DNA from: Glossina fuscipes
Lineage: Eukaryota > Arthropoda > Insecta > Diptera > Glossinidae
Reading direction: 5' to 3'
Assembly: GCF_014805625.2 (NCBI RefSeq)
Contig: NW_023998450.1
Location: forward strand, 101,172-165,171
Length of the DNA stretch: 64,000 nucleotides
A program made the position numbers and the translations under genes. Below the pieces are notes generated by a model. That model was not told the DNA's origin. It worked only from the letters and a program-made list of their open reading frames with translations, and searched no databases. Below, piece by piece: positions 22,870 through 37,153 of this stretch (position 1 is the stretch's first letter; every line of letters begins with the position of its first letter).

Positions 22870-23850
22870 AGGCCGGCTATTAAACACCCCACACCACATT
22901 GTCTAACATAATTCTTATATTTGCCATACAACACGAAAATTATACCTTGTTTTTATAGGAACTTTATGTTATGGGACCGTATATTAAAAACTAGACCTCT
23001 TTGCAAAGAAAGGCTTACTTTCCATTAAAATGGCTATGCCCAAGGATTCAAAAATTTTTGGTCAAAATTCAATATAGTTCATTATTACATCAAATCGCTG
23101 TTATGGATCAACTTTCACTATAACGTATTAAAACGTAAATTTTTCTGCCTTGAAAAGTAAAAATTTTCGTAAAAATCCTTATATAGGGTAGGATCCAAAA
23201 ATAGGTATGGGTGATTCGGATTTGATACAGTGAATTTTTTTATCTTAAATGACTATTGTGGGTAAAGTTTCATCGTAATATATTAAAATTTAGACTTTTC
23301 TGTCCTCCAAAGGATCAATTTTCATGAAAATCTCTACACACGGTATGAAAAAGCAGATCGAAACGGTCCAAATTCGATACGGTTAATTTTTTTATCTTGA
23401 ATTACATACTATTATCATGAAGCATCAAAAATTATACCCTTTTGTCATACGAAGGTCAGCTTTCGAGAGAGGTTTCATAGATTGCCCCAACCGGTCCAAT
23501 TCAGAATGTCAAAATACTACTATTCAGCCAGTTTTGTCGAGAAATTTTGAAAATTTTCCATGTAATTTTTTCCATGTAACGACTTTTCAAAATGGGACGT
23601 AATAATGGAAATTGTCGAAAAAATGGACCGATCCAAACCATTTTCAATAGCGTTCGTCTTTGGATCAAAACAAGTCATTGTGCGAAATTTCATCAAAATA
23701 TCTCAAAAATTGCGACCAGTAGCTGGAACACAAATTTATATGAATAGTCATCAGACAGACATGCAGGGTTAAATCGCTTTGGAAAATGATCCTGAACCGC
23801 TCGGTATAATAGAAGCTGGGTCTATCTTAAGCGCTTCTGCATATTACATA
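22870..23850 (+). repeat. Dispersed repeat family A, longest copy
   Basis: It starts near ACACCACATTGTCTAACATA with AATTCTTATA (compare 63762-63785) and passes through three degenerate sub-units, each with a CTTTCACTATAACGTATTAA-like block followed by TTTTCTG (near 23110, 23270 and 23420). It has GGGTAGGATCCAAAAA at 23187 (also at 63983) and ends with CAATAGCGTTCGTCTTTGG, AATTTCATCAAAATATCTCA, CAGACAGACATGC and GGTCTATCTTAAG-like blocks shared with the other copies. The repeated internal pattern makes it partly tandem in structure. No coding capacity. Confidence 0.7.
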
Positions 23851-24769
23851 TATCCGCATGAACTTAATATACTCTGTGCCACAAATATGGTAGGGTTTAA
23901 AAACAAAAATAAAATAAAGCACAGAAGCACATTTACATCTACAACGTGCTTAAAACTTCATTTGTTTAGCTTGGCTGTACATTATACATTATTGCTTATG
24001 TTTGACTGTGGAAACTGCGAATCGTTTGCTCGGTTGCTTCGGTCTCCTTTGTGCTATTAACGTTATTAAGATATCAATTCGATGTGCAAAAAAGGAACAA
24101 AGTGACAAAATGACAAAGTTTTTCTTCATGTATTTTTCCTATAGTTTTTCTTTTTTATTTCTGATATACTTTGGAATTTATCGGAAATGAATCGATTTAC
24201 TTGAGTATTTATTAGACATTTATTCAAGTTGCGGACGTTAAGGATAAAGTCACGTCTTTTCGTTTAGGTTTTTAATTTTTTCGTTGTTCTAAAAATAAAA
24301 AAAATAAAAATTGTGCTTTTGTCAATAAATTTCAACTTTTTATCTTTTCCGTAAATTATTGTCAAAACATAAGATATTAAAGTTGTAAAGACATTTATTC
24401 GATTCCTGTTAAAAAAATATATAATAATGTTTAACAAAATAGAAGAAAATATAATGAGTATTGTTAACTTTTAGTGAATATATTAGTTTCCGTCGCAAAG
24501 CGGCATTACTTGGATCGTCCAAAGGGGAAATTTTAGGACAATCCTCTAGCTATCGGGCTTTCTCCTTACTCTTTTCCTATTGCAATATTCTTAGTTATAT
24601 TCCAGTACCTTTCAGATGTACAAGAAACTTACACGTTAAGCAGATAGAAAATTTGGCGGGTGTGTCGAAATGACGGTAACTGTCAAAACGAATCGAACGA
24701 ACCTTGCCAAAAGTTTTGAGCAAAATTTTTAAATATGTTCAGGCGACTTTGGTCAGCTCAGTTTTTTTG
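23851..24769. other. Non-coding stretch
   Basis: No gene is recognised. The conflicting short frames at 23779-24190 and 24461-24673 show no motif. Confidence 0.5.
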
Positions 24770-25110
24770 AACCAAGAACGTTTGGACGTCACTTCAGTAA
24801 ACAGACATGCCTCAATTGAACGATCAGGGTTATTTTGACACAGACTTTTCTTGTCCGACTGAGCCTGGCTTCCGCAAATATTATATTTATGTACATTTTT
24901 ACGAGCATATTACCTATTTCCATGGCTTCATTTTTAATCCGTTAAGCTGCTTTTGCGCTAATCGCTTTCCTCGGTCGGCAGTTGCATGACGCGCCGCGAA
25001 TGTGCACTTGGGTTTTCGCCCTCTTCGGAATTTATGTCCTTGGGAGTTAGTTGGAACGAACTGGATTTGGGATTTTTGTAACAATATTTATAACAAGTAT
25101 TCGATCAATT
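24770..25110 (+). repeat. Dispersed repeat family B, copy 2
   Basis: It matches 3085-3440: TTCTTGTCCGACTGAGCC, CCGCAAATATTATATTTATG, TTTTTACGAGCATATTACCT, GCGCTAATCGCTTTCCTCGG, GCATGACGCG, CGAATGTGCACTT and ACTGGATTTGGGATTTTTGT occur in the same order. It has one copy of the block that is doubled at 3190-3345. No open frame is conserved between the two copies. Confidence 0.6.
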
Positions 25111-28100
25111 TTTCGCTATAGGCTTTTACCGTCTTTTGTCTGTTGCCAGCGCGTTTGTAAGGGGATTTTGCCGTCATTTTCTCATTAATGCTTTAATAAG
25201 GCGCAATAAGTCATCGTTTTCGTTTTCGGGTTGACAACTCCTAAATTGCAAACACAATGAGCAGTCGCGCTACCACATTGTTTTGCAGGAAAGCTTGAAT
25301 TTTCGCAATTCAAGATATTATTTTGTTAATCTTCAAAATCTGCTTAAATTTTATGAAACCAACGACAGCCCTGTTGTCTATTGATTGATAATTTGGAAAC
25401 TATCATTTATTACTCTCTAATACAACAATTTGTTGAACATATTTTACCTTCAAAATAAGTGGTCTTTATTGCTTATCTTTCATTTCCCATAAAATAGTCT
25501 TTGGTATAAAAAAAAACCGCGAATCACATAATACGAAAAAGAAAAAAGCATTTGTGTAAGATGAACGTAAATCAGATAAACGAGTTTAAAATTTAAAAGA
25601 AACGGCCATCGTTCCTTTTCGTGCTTTTTTCTGTTTTTGCTTTATTTGTATGTGTACATGCAAAACCACACGATTTGTCATCTCGCATAAAGCTTTCCAA
25701 GAAGTTGGCAAAGTTGAAGTCTCAACCCGAAAATAGGAGTAACCTCTCATTGTGTGAGCCCCTTAAATGATCACTAAATGATAATTCATGCCAACTGGTT
25801 GGTATTAAGTATACTTCACAAACCCAAATTTAATGTTTGAAATTTGTTTATTTACAAAACAATTCACAATTCCTTTTGGAACCAATATTCAATGCAATTT
25901 GAAGGTTTACGGTCTAGTGAATTACGTACATTACAACGATTGCGCAATTCATATTGATTTATATACATATTAGGTAGTTTCGAAAGAGTGTTTATGTAAG
26001 CTTGTAACAAATTGAATTTAACAACAATTTTATATGATCATAGCACCGCTTCAGATTAGAAAACTTAAGCAAACTGAAGCAAAAAGAAAGTACTTTTTGT
26101 CACTCGTCCGAATATATAATCGTTAACGTGTAAAGACATCAGAAAAAGGACACTCAGCGTTGCCAAAACTTCCCACCAACTTAAGTCCAATTTTGAGAAA
26201 AAAAAGAGTTACTTGCTCAATCCTTGAAGTTTGTAGTTGGAACAATATTTGATCTGAATTTGAAATTGTATCTTTTGTCAAGGAGTCACGAATCATGAAA
26301 AAGCAGACACGTTACGTATTTGTAAGAACGTGTAACAAACTTTTTGTTTCAACTACATCAACTCATTAACTTGAACTAGAGGATCGAGGGAGCTCTGCTG
26401 ATTGACTATTTCATATGTGTTGATCTTTTTATTGCTAATTGTATTCCGCCAGTAGTATATATTTATGATTTTTCTCTAATTAATTTTGGCTTTTGGTTAC
26501 GCTTTCCGATGTCTTGTTCGTACTTTCTAAAATGGGCTTTATGGGAGAAACTTTGCTATTAATACCTTATTCTCGGTTTCAAAAAAATGTTACGTAACTT
26601 TTTTCAGTACTTCATCTAGTTGAACGCCTTCTGAAGAATGGTGCCCATAAATTTGGCTTCATGAACTTAATTTGAAATTTTACTCATCTTTGAGTACAAT
26701 CGTTTTTTATATTACGAAGTGACGTTTTTAGCTTGTAGTGAAGGAAATCTTTAAAAGATTATCAAATAAAAATAACAGCAGCTCTTATGTAACAACTGTT
26801 GAGAATGTATGCTCTAAAATAATACATGTACAATGGAGAGTACCATACTTTGGAAATATTTTGGTTTATAACACATGTACATTATGCCCATAGTGTACGT
26901 ACAGTAATGATACACATACATCTGGGTACATGCACGTCCTCGGAACGACGAATACCTGCATTATTTAGCGCAGATACGAAGTTGGAAATGAATATAAAAT
27001 CATAAACGAAAAATCACGTAATACTCGCAGGCTTAAGATGTTCTGAGCGTATGAAAGAAAAGTAAATTGTGCTGTGTGTACGTTTTGGACGCCATACGTG
27101 TATATAACTGAAAGAAGTTCTATGGTTATGTGCATATATAAATGCATATAGAATCTCATTTAAGTATTTTCGTATATGTCATGTATAACACATGCCTACT
27201 TAATAACGGAATTTATGTAAATCTTAAAATGAATTTTGGATATCCATTGGCTGAAGTAGATTTCAGCTATTTTTATGTTAACTTTTTGGGTTAAAGCGTT
27301 ACTTCAGCAAAAAACAAAGTGGAATTTCAAACCGATAATTGCTACTTGTCACGGATTTTCAGTGAAAAATTGTTTCATATTTTTGGTTCTAATAAGCAAT
27401 TTTGTAGATGCGTTTCGCCAGTCTCCAAGCTCAAATGTTGTAGTTGGTTAAAGGCATAAAGGTCAAGGTTTGCTAGTTCGCTATTGCCAACGAAGAAAGG
27501 ATTTGTGGTTAGGCAAAAAAAGAATAGGCGGCACACCCGACGTGCATAATTTTTTGTAAGGCTTTATGAAAAGACGAATGTACCTGCTCTTTTGGATTTT
27601 AAAGCGAAGCTCTATATTTTTGTTTCCTTCTTATTCGATAAGAACAATTTCAAACAAGTTAAGCAAATTAGCATTTCGTTGAAACTCAAGTTTCTTAATC
27701 CAGGAAAAAGATATGGGCCTCCTCCGACTCGTTGCGATTGCGCTCGATTTTATTTTTACATATATGTTTGTATATAGCCTACATAAACTCAAATTTTTCA
27801 GTTTGCAGATGTTTGATTCACATCGTGCCAGTAGTTAGTTAATAACTAACGTTTTTGGTTTTCTCCAGTTCCTAGACAAAAGGTCACTAGATTCAAAGCC
27901 GGATGTGTAGAAAATTCTGTACTTATTTTGGTTGTGCCATTCAATCCTGTAAAGAAAGCGTATTCCTGTCTCGTATACGTTTCTAAAAGGTTTACAAAAA
28001 ACTAATTAGTCAATATATTGGAACAATCCATTTTTGTTAATTGCACAAATGTTGGCATACTTAACAAAGTATCTTAATAGTTACTAAAAATCAAAATAGA

Positions 28101-28849
28101 GTAACAATATCTCATTGTGCGTAGCATCGATTTCTCAACAAATTGACATCGAGTTTCGACTGTAGTTTTGTAAAATGTTTTTTTACTAAAACACTTGGAA
28201 TTTTGTGAGAATATTTATTTGAAAAAAAGTGCCAACGACTTGAGTACAAACTTTGCATTTTCTGAAAATATATTATACAACATGTCAGAAATCGATTATA
28301 AAATCCCTTAAAGTTAAATTACTAAGGGAAAAAAGAAATTCACCGTGCCTTACGTGATTAAGTTACAAAGAAACTGCATTTGAAATCTAAAGTCGAGCAA
28401 TTGGGAGCTTATGATATTTCGACACTTTGAGAAAACATTGAAGTAGACGCGTTCAAAGTTTTAAGCAGCAGTGATTACAAGCAGTGATTATACTCGTAAA
28501 ATGTAATCTTTCGTTAAAACGCCGAGTTCGACCCCTCCTTGACTACCATTCTTATCAATTTTGGTAACGAGAAACGCAAAACCCGTGCGAGACGAAGCTA
28601 AAGCAATGATCTTATACCGCCCGCCGTAGCTTTCACTAACTGAGTGTTACAAGCTGAATGAGAAACTTAACGTATGTCGATCTCTTTGTTATGGTCTTAA
28701 AACGTAAAATATTCATATATATATAATATTTAAATATATTTTTCATCAGTGCCTGTTATGTGAATGTGTATTTTGTATGTTATTTGCGCACAGATCTCTG
28801 TGTACAAGTAAATATATATTTAAATATTTGCAGGTGTTTGCTGCAATGA
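25111..28849. other. Gene-free stretch
   Basis: I see no coding or RNA gene. The left part (25110-25350) is a little more GC-rich and might belong to the same insertion as repeat B. The rest is ordinary AT-rich sequence with short AT microsatellites, for example around 28715-28740. Confidence 0.5.
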
Positions 28850-29260
28850 TTTTTGATTTTTTTTATTCTGCTCTACCTTTTGTTTGTATTTGATTGCTTT
28901 TGTTGTTATTGTCGATTTTCCTTTCCATCGTTTTCTTTCCCCATTTAATTCTACTTTAAAATCGTTCTTTACTTTTTGATTTATTTAAGTTGCTTGCGTT
29001 GTTGTTGCTTTCACATATAACGTCAGAATGTATCTAAGAAGGGACTCTTTTGATATCGATAATGATGCTGTTGGTGATGTTGATGCTTGATGATGATGTA
29101 AACGGAAATTGCTGCTTTTGTTGTGGGTAATGATGTTGATGTTGGCACTCGTACCCGGTGCTGTTTTTATTGCTGTTGATTTTAAAGGTTGTTAAGAGAA
29201 ATGAAAAAAAGGACGAGCTGAATAACAAGCGACGTGCGAGAGATAACCAAAGCACTCAAA
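28850..29260. other. Triplet-rich low-complexity stretch
   Basis: Runs based on GTT, GAT and GCT dominate. On the minus strand this gives an open frame (29034-29255, no ATG) rich in His, Gln and Ser. Such tracts are frequent in fly introns and untranslated regions and in Gln-rich transcription factor exons. No splice sites or second exon could be tied to it, so I treat it as low-complexity DNA. Confidence 0.45.
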
Positions 29261-32200
29261 TATTCTTTAAGTGAGTTTTCAAATTAATTAAAATCAAGCT
29301 TTGTTCCCTTTTTTTCTAAAAACAACAAATCAATTCTTCGACAGGAAAAACTTCAGGTTAAATATCTTGATAATGTTTTGTTTTTTTGTTATTTTTTTTA
29401 ATGAGAAAAAAGCGAAAATGCTATAAAATTCTATTGAAGAAAGTTTGCATTTTGGGATTGTAATATACGTGGAAAATAAAAAATTATCACATAATATAAT
29501 ATTAAAATAATCCTTTAAAACTTTATACCTTAAAATACTTTAAAAGCATTCACAGTCATGTATTTAAGCATTTCAACGCGTATTCATGAGATTTATGAAA
29601 TTAAAAAAAAAAAAATCCATTGTATTCTGTGCTTAAGCAATGCGAATAGGTATACACGTGTTCCCAACACTTTTTGATCGGCGTAAACGTGATAAATCAA
29701 ACAAGTTCTTCTAAACTGTCTGCTTAAATAATCAACTAACCAGCCAACCGAATACGCATTCATTTATTTCTGTGTTTTATAGAGAATTCCTTTATCCAGA
29801 TATGCATGCATGTACCCACTCAGACGCATTTACTTTTACTAAAATATATATACATTGAGTGCTTTTTAACCTTAACTCATTTAAAAGTCTGTTTTCGTAT
29901 GTGTTGTGTGACACTGTGTTTATATTTCATTTATTATTTTCTTAATATGCACTAATTTCCGTTTGTAATCAGTAGAACAAATGCTTCATATGTGTGTACG
30001 CGTTTGTCTGAATTCGTTGTGCATTGCATAAGTACTTCTTTACACGGTGTATACGCTTCGTTTTCATTTCTTTTCTACTATACAACGCGAGTTGTTAACT
30101 TCTCCTTTTGCTTCTGACTAGCCCCACCACAACTTTTTCAACAATTGTTGTTTAATGTTTGCTGTACTTTGGTGTTGCATTTGCTTGCAAGCTCGCTCAC
30201 GTCATATATGCATGTGCTAGCCATACGTTTGTGTACTTATGTTTATGTATGCCTGTTTATATGTGGGTGTGCACACATAAACGCTATATGGTTGTGTGAT
30301 TTTAATTAAAAGCGCTTAAATGTAATTACGTTAAGCAGGGATACACAGAGCGGGTTAAAAATAAATAAAAAAAGACACACGAGAGAAAATTTTAAATTAA
30401 AAGAAAACATCAGTCAGTGTACGAAATAAAAAAAAACGAAATAAATGAGCAGAATGAATACATATGAGAATGTGTGTGTGCGTCTGCGTATGATCATGTG
30501 CACCCATGTATTTGTGCATATTTTTTAAAGACATTTGAAGATAAATTATTTAATATGTAATTTGAATTCTTTGGATTAAAAACAAAAAATGTAGTTTTTT
30601 TCTCTCAGACAAATCATTTTTCCGAAAATAGTTTTTACGAATTGAAAGGCAATTAAAGTATTTATTTGCCTCAACTTTCTACGCTACGCTTAGTAAATAT
30701 TACATTTTGATTGATTTACCAGAGTCGATCACCCACTAGTACCTAAATGCTAAATACCATAGCAAGGTTAGTCACATGATAAGAAAGAGCGCGGAATAGC
30801 ATCGAGATTAACCTCCGAAAAAAACTAACTGTGAAATAATCTGACTTTGAAAAAGTTCATTGCTTTATATGTATACAAAAAGAAGTTTATGGAACCCGGA
30901 TGTTTTCGAAAACGTCACACCTCACTGATGAATCATTAAATAGATTTTGTAAAAAAATCAATCAAAACCGAAAATGATCTCTAAAAGGCTCAGATTTTTG
31001 CTACGAGTCCATTCACAGACAAGAACTAATTGCTCTTAAATTGAAATGTGTGGTTGAAGCCGACGTAACCCATGATTTTCAAGCTTAATCTAAAGAATGC
31101 GTAAAAGAACATTGCGGGCTTGCCAGAAAATAGGCTCAGTATTTTTCCGCAATAGTCAAAAATTCCTATCGCAGCAGCATGTCTTTAATGAAGCGTGTTA
31201 TCTTTCCATCCAAGCTTACAAGAGGCTTTTTGCAAACTTTGTTTTTACCTTTAGCTATGTTGTTCTCGTTGATAGTCTTCTTATCTAATGTTTTACGAAT
31301 AATATCAATTCCGTGCAAAATGCCGGTCTATGAATAAATATCTAAAAGTTTGCGCACAACATTAGCTACAGTTTGCGGAGTTCCAAGCCTTTTATGCAAA
31401 CACGCAAAAAAAAAAAAAAAAAACAAAAGCTAGATAAAAAGTTAAGTAGGATTTCGCGAATGTGGGCATACTTGGCAACCGCTTTCTTTGCAAGGGCTTT
31501 TTGTTCCAAAAATGTAAGCATGTAACATGAGAGAGTCTCTACTTTGCATGTAGAATGCAACATATTATTCGTTAGGATATTGTTTTTTGTTGTGCTATGT
31601 ATTAAGTACATGTGCAGCTTTCCTGATAAAAAGTAGTTGAGTTTTTATATGCTGAAAGTAAATACGGATTGTTGTGTTACTTTTTTAGTTAGTTGTCCTT
31701 CGTCTACTTAGTCTGGTTTTTAGGGTATTTCAATTAAACATGATTTCGAAAAAAGATGTAGATAAGTTCACACAAAGACTTGTAGGCATCTCTCCAATTA
31801 ACGACGAAACGCTATAAAATAATCTTTATGTCCACTCTTTGCTTCTTTTTTTCGCATACGCTAAGTAGCAATATGTCAGATTTTTGTGCTTCTGTTTGTA
31901 AAATATAAAAAGTCTGTATTTGACCAACACCAGATTTTGGGTTAATTTTACATTTCTTGACTGCTTTCTTTATCTAATTTGAAATTTAAATAGACAACTA
32001 AACCATAATTTATGTACTTTGAACTTACGGGCAGAGAGAAAGTTCGCAAATCTACGCGATTCGGAATGCAAATTGGATAAAACCATGCTCACAATAATCA
32101 AGAGTTATAATTAAACTTAAAGAAAAAGAAGTGCCTTCGTCTGCCTACCAGTACTCTCAAAGTAGGCGAAATACCACGTTCCGCTCCAGTTAATGATTTA

Positions 32201-33335
32201 CAATTTGGTAAATATTCTTACGAAAACCATCTTAAACTTTAGTGCGAGTATTGACATGATTGGACGATATATATACTTCCTGAATAAACAAAACTGTGAC
32301 TTGTGGTCTTTTGATCTGAAAAGTGATAAAAATTTATCCAATGTCTTCACTAGCAGCAAATTTTTCTAAATGGTTCACAGGCTTGAAGTGGATTACTTTA
32401 AAATGGTGGCTATCAAAACTTTTTTTATGTTTTTCTATAAAATTCCAAATTAGTAGCTAATAAAGAGTGCATCGACAATGGATTCAAAGCAAAGCATGCA
32501 TATTTTCTGACATATACTCTTTCACAAGATATGCATGTAAAGTTCGATGTGCCTTACTTTTCACTACTGCAAGACTGCGAATGTATTGAACGCCAACTAA
32601 TTGTTTATAAGCAAAACCATTCAAAGTTATTAGCAATATCGTAAAAATTTACATGAAAATGGTTCCCGCTACTAAAGATGTGGATGGGAAGTTTCCTTTG
32701 AAATTTAATCTCGAAGGGAATATCCATTTTTCCCGTTAAACTTTTCATTTTACTTTTGTCAAGCTACATTCATTAGCGAGTTAAGTTGATACATAGCTTA
32801 TGTTGGCAAGAAGCTACAAATCAAGCACAGAGTATTCCACTCTCAGTTATGTTTCTTTTCAAAGGTGCAGAATTGAAAGTTTGTATGTTTTGGTTAGGCA
32901 GACAATTCTGCGTTGAAACTGAATTATAGCAGCTGACTATTATTTGAATAGCTTGAGCATAGTTTAAGAGCAACAAGGGCGCACTACAAAGCCTTCTTCT
33001 GACCCTCTGACGTATCGCCAACCAGAATACTTGGCCATTCTTTGTATTGGTTTCAGGTGGTTAGCGTTAGAAGCTCGCTCTAAGTTGAAAATTATTTAAA
33101 AACATATATATGCATGTAGATATGGAACACAGTGTACTGCTCCACGAAGTTTTTCAATATACTTCGTTAAAAAAAATGCCTTCAATTGGTATTACATTGT
33201 GATTGAGAAACAAGTTTATGAAAAGACACTTAAATAAATGTTTTCATAATCATCTTCCTTCGAGAAATTATTTCGGAAATACTTCCGCCTTAATTCTCTC
33301 GCCAAAAGTTGTGCGTAATATCTGAGATGCTTTTT
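29261..33335. other. Gene-free stretch
   Basis: No supported gene. CA/TG-rich patches at 30170-30300 and 30470-30520 resemble fly intronic sequence. An 18-base A run lies at about 31406-31423. Short frames have no motifs. Confidence 0.5.
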
Positions 33336-33578
33336 TTATTTCTTTCTTGGGATTCTAAATTTCCGTTTTTCCTGCTTAGTCACAGATATCTTTACATTAC
33401 GGATTTCTTGTGCAATTGATTCATCAATCATTTCGTGAATGACAGGATATGAAATTTTTTCTTTATAGATTTCCAAATTGTATACGCGCGTATCTGCATC
33501 TGCGAAAAATCTTTTTAATACGTATTGTAAATAAATCATTAGATGCCACAGAAAAGTGTAGTTAATTGATTGGAACAA
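33336..33578 (-). other. Open frame of uncertain status
   Basis: An 80-codon minus-strand frame, opening at a TTG, reads NLEIYKEKISYPVIHEMIDE and ends in a basic stretch (QEKRKFRIPRKK). The mix of charged and aliphatic residues looks more protein-like than neighbouring chance frames. A pyrimidine-rich TTTTTCGCAG precedes it in the minus direction and could be a 3' splice site. There is no family match I can name and no partner exon, so coding status is doubtful. Confidence 0.2.
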
Positions 33579-36477
33579 TAACTGTCAATTTTTCGGATTT
33601 ACTCTCTCAAAAATAATTCGAACTCTTTTTCTTTATTTTTTTATTGATTTATATATCTGTATGAACGCAAGTGATTTTGTCTCGCAAATTTGGCAAAGGT
33701 TAACTTATTGGTTTATAACTAGTTTCTTTATTTTTACTTAGGCATAGAAGAAAGTCTGAGCTTTTAGTTGGTCATTTTGAATTGAATTACCTTAATGGTC
33801 GTGACAACCTTAAAATTTATTGTTGTAAAAAATGTGCTTGGTATTTTTATGAAATCAGCTGACTAGTCGTAAAATCTTTTAAATTTTATTACTACCGAAA
33901 CGGATGGTTTTTTCTGCCTCATATAAGGAAAATGAAATGTTATGTCAACGATGATTTAGCTTTTCTGAAAGGCTTTTCTCTACAACCCCAGAAAAAATTC
34001 CATGACTTTAGAAATTCCAAGTGTTGAATGAGAGCTCAATTAAAATATGCACCGTTACAATCAGCCGTTTTTCCGGTATCCACAGATCCGTCATCTGATG
34101 TTTCATGCTATTGAAATTACGAAAAAACCGAGAACAACAGAAGCTTGGGATAGTCGCAATAATGAATGAATGATTGAAAGAGAAAGTTATGTGTGTGAAA
34201 TTTTTACAGTTATATGGAAATATTAACAAAAACGAAAATTAAAACATGGAACCTTTAAGGGTTTTCTAATAACGGACATGGTAGCGAAATAAGAAGGTTA
34301 AGATAAAATTATTTTATTTCGACACCAACACGTCGCACAAGACTGTTTTTCGATTTGAAAATATCATCATCCATGCTAAAAACTGTAGCTGACCGTCGCA
34401 ATTTTTGCTGATGGAGCAACTACTGTATTTTTTTTTCCCATAAATAATTGCCGCAAAGCCAAAAACAAAATTTGAGTATAACATATAGTAGAAGCCAGAA
34501 AGGGAGCAAACACGAAAATCACGATCGTTTTTCTATCCCCGCCAAGCTGTGCGGTATAACTAAATGCGTAATGTGTTATTAAACTTTCATTAAGAATAAA
34601 TAAACCTAAATAAGTCGAGCTTAGTGAACGGTGAGTCGGGTAGCGCACGAAACCAATAAAATTATTTTCATCCACTGGTTAATATTAATAGAACTATTGA
34701 TAACGTATTGATGATCAGTTTTTATTTCATCGTAATTTCAACAAAGTACGATGATAATATTCAAAGCGCCTAGCCTGAATAGGAAGACGCAAAAAATTCG
34801 GAAAGAAATATCTTTATTTCCCAACATAGTATTGTTTAGCTCGGTAACTTTTCCCAACTATGTTCAACAGCTGCTCATTGCTAGAACAGCCGAGCTATTT
34901 AAAATAGTCAACAACCGAAAATTCAACCCATGGCAGTCGATTGTTTTCGATTATCAAGATAATCAATGAAAGTTATATCACCTTTCGCCAGAGCACAAAC
35001 GCTAAGCCCGGACCATGAGTCTTCGACTTCTGTAGAGGTGATTCTTCATTGTTTTGGCCTCAGATATAAAGTGACGAACATAAATTTCAATGATAGCTAT
35101 GAATCGAGGAAGACAACCCCATAATTGCTGTAAAATTTCGTCGACCGCCTAAAAAATGTTTGCAACGCTCTTCTTGTGGCACTTTCTTTCTTTTCAAATT
35201 TGAAGTCGATATGCAATGTATACCACTTTTCGAAATAAATATTATGCTTGTCGGCGCCGCATACTCAGTCCGCAATCTTCATTCCCGAAGAATCTCCATT
35301 ATTTCTCGTTTGGCCAACCTCTGCGATGTACATCGTTGCAGCTCATGCGGTCTGCTTTAAATTTTGCCATCCAATGTTGTATTAAGCAACTCGTAGAAGC
35401 CTAGTGTTCCTTAACCTTCAAAATTATAATATTTGTATTCACTGATTGTAGGATTTTTTTTCAAACATCCGCCCTGTCTACGACAGGTCTTTCTCGGAAC
35501 AAAAGTTCGCATATAAAGGACAGTGGTATGGATGATTTATTGTTTATGCTTTTTATTATACGTTAGCTATATGATGTAATGAATTATTTCTATATTATGT
35601 GAAGTAATTACTTAACGTGTAAAATTGCTATTGTTATACCATAATATTTCAGAATGTTTGTCTAAACTTTTATGCGTAAAACTGCCAGAAGACTGGATTA
35701 TGCATAGTTTTAGAAATCACTGCTTATGTAATCATTTAAACGTTAATTAAATTTTGTGTAGTTCATTATGTCAATATTATATAATAGCCCAACTAAAGTA
35801 TGTCCAATTTGTCGGTTTACTTAGCAACAGCTGCAAATAAATAACAAAGAGCCAAAAACAAAAATAAATTATTTATCAGCGTGGATCGCCTTTTCAGTCA
35901 TTTTTAGAAGGACAAGGGCTTAGATAAATTCTAGCGAATTCATTTCGACAGACCTGATTAAACCAGGCACCAACCCTTTAACAGGAAAAAGCCTAAACTT
36001 TGCCCCTTGAGAAAAACTGAATAATTGTCAATCTCTCGTTGAAAACAACTTATGTTTTTTCTCAACAATAGCAACAACATTCAATTCATGGACTCATATC
36101 TACACTTTTGCTCAAAGCTATCCTAAGTTCTTTGTTAAAAATGAGTTTATAAGAATTATACATTTATTTTCTTTAGAAAGGCGGTATGCACAAAATTCGC
36201 CCTAAGCCGAATGCGGTTCTCTGCTTTGGTTCTTGTTTTTATTTCTTTTCATGTTTTATTTTAATTAATAAGTTTTTAATTAAAAATTATTATTGAAATT
36301 TTTGTGCAACAACTACTAAGAGCAAATAGTTAGAGCAGCTACTTAGATTAACGCAACTGAAACATGTCTCTATATGCCTCTGTTTGTGTGGCGGAAAAAT
36401 TTTAATAAAATAGTTTGATTTCCCGTTGGAAATACAAGTTCCGATAAACATTCACATACATTAACACATACTCATAC

Positions 36478-36541
36478 ATATATGTTTATATATATATAAT
36501 AGTACAGCATATATATATAGAATAGTTTATATATATATATA
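36478..36541. repeat. Interrupted (AT)n microsatellite
   Basis: Three AT runs are separated by short interruptions (AATAGTACAGC and AGAATAGT). Confidence 0.9.
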
Positions 36542-37132
36542 GTAGCAATGCCTTGTGTATTTCTGGGAATAACGAAGGTTTACTTTTTATACTTACACTC
36601 TACATTGTTTGTAACTGGAGCATATTAAATTTGGGCAGATTTATATAATACTCACAATGAGATTTACGTTTTATTACACTAGCCAAGATGGAATACTCCT
36701 TTGACACCCTGTCCGCGTTCAACATACAGATCGCAGTTTTCGCGACACTTCGAAGAAATTCGGTGCGCTAGAATGTGTTGACGCAACGAAAAGCCACTAC
36801 TTTAATGTCGCCTCTTTAGAAAATAGAATAAATGAGTTTGGAAACCCCGGTAGGAATACATTTTGAACTGGCTTTCAGATTCATAATATTGGCATTTTAT
36901 GATGAAAGCGGTCGCTGAATTTCCTTAGATGAACATAGTATTCTTACTTGTTTCACATAATTTCTATCAAACAACATTTACTGCAGTTCCGGTTTTTGAG
37001 TATCTCTTATTGCACTTTATAAGCTTTTTTAATGCTTTATTTCGGAAGATTTCATTTTGTTAAATTGTGATTTATGTTTAGCACCCATTGCCGAGCAAGC
37101 ACTATATGAATGTGACATAAACGCATCCAATA

Positions 37133-37153
37133 TTAATAATAATAATAATAATA
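37133..37153. repeat. (AAT)n microsatellite
   Basis: About seven AAT units follow each other here. Confidence 0.9.

Noticed and set aside
29034..29255. Gln/His-rich protein exon
   Set aside because: It arises from GTT/GAT triplet repetition, lacks an ATG, and has no splice context that I can support.
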